DNA of 64,000 bases, from NCBI GenBank assembly GCA_963723765.1, contig CAVRSD010000005.1:186001-250000 (forward strand), given 5' to 3'. Under the pieces are notes generated by a model that saw nothing but the letters and a program-made list of their open reading frames with translations, was not told the origin of the DNA and ran no database searches. The DNA comes from DATBAX01 sp963723765 (GTDB lineage: Bacteria; Acidobacteriota; Terriglobia; Terriglobales; Acidobacteriaceae). A program made the position numbers and the translations under genes. Each line of letters begins with the position of its first letter. Positions within the stretch are counted from its first letter, which is position 1. Shown in pieces: positions 60,658-64,000 of the stretch.

Positions 60658-61274
60658 TTTCGAGCGTTTGTTGTCGATGAGGTAGCTCTTTGCGATGGCA
60701 GCGGTACCTTCACCGACGCCATTCCTGCGGCCGTCGCAGACTGGATGCCCATGTCGGTGTCCTCAAAAACCAGACATGACTCGGGAGCGACTCCCAGTCT
60801 GGAGGCGGCAAGCAGAAAGGCCTCCGGATCGGGCTTGCTTCGCTGGTATTCTCCGGCACAGACCAGGGTATCGAAACGATCGAGCAGATCCAGGGTGGTT
60901 AGCGACGCCACTACCGAATCTCGCGCACTTCCAGAAACCACGGCAAAAGGAATTCGGCCGTAGCTCAATGCAATATGTTCCAGGACTTCCGGAACCGCCT
61001 GCAACTGAGGAAGAAGCCCGAAATATAGATCTTCCTTTCGTTTAGCCACCTCTTGCACTGGCATCTTCAATCCGTGTTTTTCATTGAGCGTGGAAATGAT
61101 ATCGACTACCGGCATACCGCCCCAGGCATAAAAAAGTTCCTCCTCGAAATCGCAGTTCCACTCTCCCAGAGCTTTACTCCATGCCACGTAATGAAGTGGC
61201 ATGGAATCGGCGATGGTGCCATCGCAGTCAAATAAATAAGCTTTGAAAGTTCCGTCCGGCAGTTTCAGTTTCAT
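60654..61274 (-). CDS. HAD-superfamily sugar-phosphatase-like protein
   Basis: The 206-residue protein has motif I LFDCDGTIADS, motif II VVSGSARDS, motif III lysine in RSKPDPE and motif IV VFEDTDMGIQSA. It resembles YqaB/beta-phosphoglucomutase-like enzymes with an alpha-helical cap (18-80). It dephosphorylates or isomerises sugar phosphates in the cytoplasm. The stop overlaps the MFS start. Confidence 0.92.
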   Translation of the reverse strand: MKLKLPDGTFKAYLFDCDGTIADSMPLHYVAWSKALGEWNCDFEEELFYAWGGMPVVDIISTLNEKHGLKMPVQEVAKRKEDLYFGLLPQLQAVPEVLEHIALSYGRIPFAVVSGSARDSVVASLTTLDLLDRFDTLVCAGEYQRSKPDPEAFLLAASRLGVAPESCLVFEDTDMGIQSATAAGMASVKVPLPSQRATSSTTNARK

Positions 61275-61531
61275 AGATCGGCAGTTACTGTCTGCAAACT
61301 AGAGTTGTCATTTTGATGTGCTGCGTCCCTCGGAAGGTTCACATCGATCATGGCATAAACCATCAATCTGTTGCATTTTTTGCACCAAGTTCCAAAAAGA
61401 AACTGGTTTTGCCTAGTCACTAATTGGGGACTTCCCAGACGCTGAAGCCTCTAGTACAGTGAGGAGACTGTTTTCAGGGATTTTGGAAACAGTTGATTTG
61501 GCCTCACTTGTCCTTTGTGGCGGAGAACAGT
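61275..61531 (+). promoter_or_regulatory. Leader of the PilZ/CpaE region
   Basis: The 257-base gap between the divergent HAD and PilZ genes carries CTGTTTTC (61468-61475) and GGAAACAG (61485-61492) as an imperfect inverted repeat ahead of the PilZ gene. No gene is visible. Confidence 0.3.
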
Positions 61532-61969
61532 ATGAGCACGAACGAGGTTCGCTTTGAACGCAGGGCAACCCAACGCTTCGATGTTCACCTTCCCGTCACC
61601 ATCCACCTAGCAGACAGCCAGAGCGAAGGCTATGGATTTACCCAGGATTTAAGCGTGCGTGGAGCATTGTTGTATACGGATTTCACGCTGGCCGAAGGGG
61701 ATCCCGTGGAACTCTCACTGGTAATGCCATCGGAGATCACGCTCGCCGAGAACATGCGCGTACGTTGCCGCGGCAAGGTCAAGCGGGTGAGCAATGCGCT
61801 GACCGGAAGCAAGTTTGGCGTAGCGGTTCAGATTGAAGGATACGAATATTTGCCGGAAGTTCCGGCCGAGACCTCCGCAATAGCCCGCAATTCCGCTGGC
61901 ACCGAGGAAAATCCCGAAAGCGAAATGACGGCGCACACGTTCCAGATGCGCAATGCGTTCCAAAATTGA
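61532..61969 (+). CDS. PilZ domain protein
   Basis: The 145-residue protein begins MSTNEVRFERRATQRFDVHLPV, with the RxxxR motif, and has QDLSVRGALLYTDF as the D-x-S-x-x-G motif. The rest of the barrel follows to about residue 110, then a charged tail. It should bind cyclic di-GMP. GGAG precedes the ATG. Confidence 0.88.
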   Translation: MSTNEVRFERRATQRFDVHLPVTIHLADSQSEGYGFTQDLSVRGALLYTDFTLAEGDPVELSLVMPSEITLAENMRVRCRGKVKRVSNALTGSKFGVAVQIEGYEYLPEVPAETSAIARNSAGTEENPESEMTAHTFQMRNAFQN

Positions 61970-62262
61970 ATTTATGAACTAGTCCTTCCGGACTAAATTC
62001 CCAGCACACTGCCTGTGGATTGTGGCTTTTCCACATATGCGCTGCTTTGCAAGCCCAGCTCTTTTGCGTAGAATAAAGCTTCCAGAGACATCCATCCGCT
62101 TACGGCTCTCCCCGCTGTATGTGTCCTTCGTCTCTGCAATTAAATATAGTTTGGCCGAGGAAGGGTTTAGCCACGTTACGTAAGTCACTTGGCGTAACCT
62201 CGATCCCTTCATAACATGCTGTATTAGAGAGTTATATAAGAAACAGGAGTCAGGCCCCGGAA
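61970..62262 (+). other. Intergenic region before the CpaE-like gene
   Basis: The 293-base gap holds no recognisable gene. The stretch TTAGAGAGTTATATAAG near 62225-62240 is a likely -10 area for the CpaE-like gene, which has AGGAG at a good distance from its ATG. Confidence 0.35.
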
Positions 62263-63498
62263 ATGCAAGGCGTAGCAGTCACTCTCCTCACCGAAGATAA
62301 AGAACGGCTTTCGGCGCTCCAGCATCGGCTGGAGGGCACGCAAAGTGGCCGCATTGTTTTTGCCCATGTGGGCTTTCCCGCGGCTGCGACCGATCCCATT
62401 CTGCGGCAAATTCAGGACGTGCGCACGGAAGTCCTGCTCGTCGACATTGATCCGCACAATGCCCAGCGCGCCATTCACACGATTGAACTGATCCATGCCA
62501 ATACATCCGAAATGGTGATTTTTGCCGTGGGCAGTATGCACGATCCCAGTACGATCGTGTCCGCCATGCGCGCCGGTGCGCGTGAGTATCTGGAACGGGA
62601 CGCGAGTCCGGCCAGTATGGTCGAAGCCCTGACCCGCTTTTCAGCTTCGCGCAGCAAGGCCCGCGCGACCTCGGGACGCGCCCGAGTATTTACTTTTGCC
62701 AGTGCCAAAGGGGGGGCCGGGGCTACGACGGCTGCGGTGAATACTGCGATTGCCCTGCAAGAGTCTCACGGTGGTGTGCTGCTGGTTGATTTTGCCCCGC
62801 TTGGTCATGCCTCTCTGCATCTGAATCTGCGTCCCGCGTTTGGTGTGATGGACGCCTTGCAGAACTTGCATCGGCTGGATTCCTCATTGCTGGAAGGGTT
62901 GATGACAACCTGCAAAGGAGGACTGCAATTGCTGGCGGGACCGCAACAGCCTTTGACTTTGCAGCCAAATGCCGCCGATCTCGCCCGGTTATTCGATCTT
63001 CTGGTTTCGCACTTCCGCTATGTCGTGGTGGATTGCTCCAGCCGGATGGACCAAACTGCCCGGCTGCTCTGTGATTTGTCCAATGCCGTGCTGCTGGTGG
63101 CCCAGGCTGATGTGGTCTCGTTGTGGAGCGCGGCCCGCATCCGCACATTTCTGGAAGAAGGCGGCGGCCGCGACCGGGTGCGCCTGATTATTAATCGTTA
63201 TAAAAAGATTCCCGGCTTTACCGATGAGGACGTCGAGAAAGCCACCACCTGCAAGCTGCTATGGAAGCTTCCAAACAATTACAACTCGGTATCGCCCGCA
63301 ATCGATAAGGGCGCTCCCATCGCCTTGCAGAGTCACGAAGACATCAGCCGTTCCTATCGCGCGCTGGCGGACACCCTGGCGGATGCCTCAGCCAGTTCCG
63401 AAGGGTCCATGGATCTTTCCTATAATCCTGACAAGGCGGCGGCAAAGAAGAAGGCGGTTGGACATCTGCTGATTTCGCCTTTAAGGGCGGGGCAGTAG
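62263..63498 (+). CDS. cpaE: CpaE-like receiver/ParA-type ATPase
   Basis: The 411-residue protein has a degenerate receiver domain (about 5-125, LLVDIDPHNAQRAIH, REYLERDASP) and a MinD/ParA-type ATPase (about 140-385) with deviant Walker A SAKGGAGATT. This is the layout of CpaE/TadZ, which places type IVc (Tad) pili at the cell pole. A c-di-GMP binding PilZ protein precedes it. No other tad gene is in the window; they may lie past its right edge. Confidence 0.85.
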   Translation: MQGVAVTLLTEDKERLSALQHRLEGTQSGRIVFAHVGFPAAATDPILRQIQDVRTEVLLVDIDPHNAQRAIHTIELIHANTSEMVIFAVGSMHDPSTIVSAMRAGAREYLERDASPASMVEALTRFSASRSKARATSGRARVFTFASAKGGAGATTAAVNTAIALQESHGGVLLVDFAPLGHASLHLNLRPAFGVMDALQNLHRLDSSLLEGLMTTCKGGLQLLAGPQQPLTLQPNAADLARLFDLLVSHFRYVVVDCSSRMDQTARLLCDLSNAVLLVAQADVVSLWSAARIRTFLEEGGGRDRVRLIINRYKKIPGFTDEDVEKATTCKLLWKLPNNYNSVSPAIDKGAPIALQSHEDISRSYRALADTLADASASSEGSMDLSYNPDKAAAKKKAVGHLLISPLRAGQ

Positions 63499-63565
63499 TC
63501 CGGATCAGGTCTTGGGTCGCAGGTATTCGGGCTGGAATTCTCATCCGTAACAGATCTTGCGGCGT

Positions 63566-64000
63566 TTACTTCCCGGCTGCGGATTTTCCTTCAAGTGCGG
63601 TGTAAATGGCGGCGTTGGAACATACCTCGTAGTACCACTTCTCGGTCCAGTGCTGCAGGGTAAAGTCGTGGGTATCGATCTGCGGAATGCGACTGCCGCG
63701 CACCACAATTTTCCGGAAAATATCGTTGCCCACCGGTACCAGCCCGCTGTAAAGGCGGAATTCCTCACTTCCCCACAACGCAGGCAACGGCAGTTGCAGA
63801 GGAGCAAGAGAAATCTCCTGCTGAAGTTTCTGGAACGCCGCTGCGCTCATCCGGATACCACTCAGGTTGTACTTCATGATGAAGTCTTCCGGACTCTCCA
63901 GTGCGTCAGTGTCGCTCACCGTTTGAAAAGCATACACGTTGAATGGCGTTTCCATCTTCTCCATGGCTTTGCGCACACGCTTATTGCAGGAGGAGAGCCG
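63566..64000 (-). CDS. Hypothetical protein, 5' end probably outside window
   Basis: The frame is open to the right edge, and the first possible start inside is a GTG at 63976. The visible chain has NKRVRKAMEKMETPFNVYAFQTV, then GSEEFRLYSGLVPVGNDIF and ends IYTALEGKSAAGK. I see no known motif. Confidence 0.55.
   Translation of the reverse strand, partial: RLSSCNKRVRKAMEKMETPFNVYAFQTVSDTDALESPEDFIMKYNLSGIRMSAAAFQKLQQEISLAPLQLPLPALWGSEEFRLYSGLVPVGNDIFRKIVVRGSRIPQIDTHDFTLQHWTEKWYYEVCSNAAIYTALEGKSAAGK

Overview
This window looks like chromosome of a heterotrophic acidobacterium (Acidobacteriota, probably class Terriglobia). The assignment is an inference from gene content: an Oar-like TonB-dependent receptor with an N-terminal carboxypeptidase-regulatory domain, two seven-heme cytochromes, a divergent membrane pyrophosphatase, a short omega-like protein beside rho, an hrcA-grpE-dnaJ-rsmE cluster, and several families of short dispersed hairpin repeats. 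No rRNA, tRNA, CRISPR array, prophage or transposase gene was recognised.

Layout. 1-3.7 kb (minus): unknown protein, LemA, a nucleotidyltransferase-like protein, a TPM-domain protein and a YheT-type hydrolase. 3.8-7.3 kb (plus): FmdB-type zinc ribbon, PilZ protein, H+-pyrophosphatase ending in a strong terminator. 7.4-14.8 kb (minus): a likely metal-responsive unit of Fur-family regulator, outer-membrane protein, monoheme cytochrome, diheme peroxidase-like lipoprotein and TonB receptor (frameshifted), with repeated TTGCAAC operators. 14.9-19 kb: secreted helical protein, Rho, omega-like protein, ComM/YifB ATPase. 19.2-21.3 kb: PAS histidine kinase broken by two frameshifts. 21.3-25.5 kb: heptaheme cytochrome, aldo/keto reductase, thiolase and a 15-residue lysine-rich micro-gene with its own promoter and terminator. 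25.5-32.3 kb: UvrD-type helicase-nuclease, rsmE, dnaJ, grpE, hrcA with an upstream CIRCE. 32.4-39.3 kb: Mrp ATPase, second heptaheme cytochrome coupled to a TPR protein, three-gene ABC-transporter operon. 39.6-42.2 kb: cydAB, flanked by a pair of parS/NBS-like palindromes and a CRP-like site. 42.2-48.2 kb: thioesterase, TPR protein, short-chain dehydrogenase, LON-domain protein and a MoxR/ChlI-like AAA ATPase with a VWA partner. 48.2-49.2 kb is gene-poor. 49.2-61.3 kb: CDGSH protein, glycosyltransferase, PIG-L deacetylase, M61 peptidase, tmk, holB, Hfq-like protein, an uncharacterised protein, dcd (frameshifted), HU, M50 protease, MFS exporter and HAD phosphatase. 61.5-64 kb: PilZ protein, CpaE-like ATPase and a gene cut by the window edge.

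Three themes stand out. First, regulation can be read from sequence: Fur-family operators, CIRCE, a CRP/FNR-type palindrome before cydA, and two TGTTCCCCGGGGAACA palindromes that resemble parS and the Noc site. Second, several families of short hairpin repeats occupy intergenic gaps, and one copy supplies the C-terminal codons of the M50 protease. Third, four apparent single-base insertions (TonB receptor, histidine kinase twice, dcd) break otherwise conserved genes. The dcd case makes a false 401-residue two-domain protein and suggests residual indel errors or recent decay.
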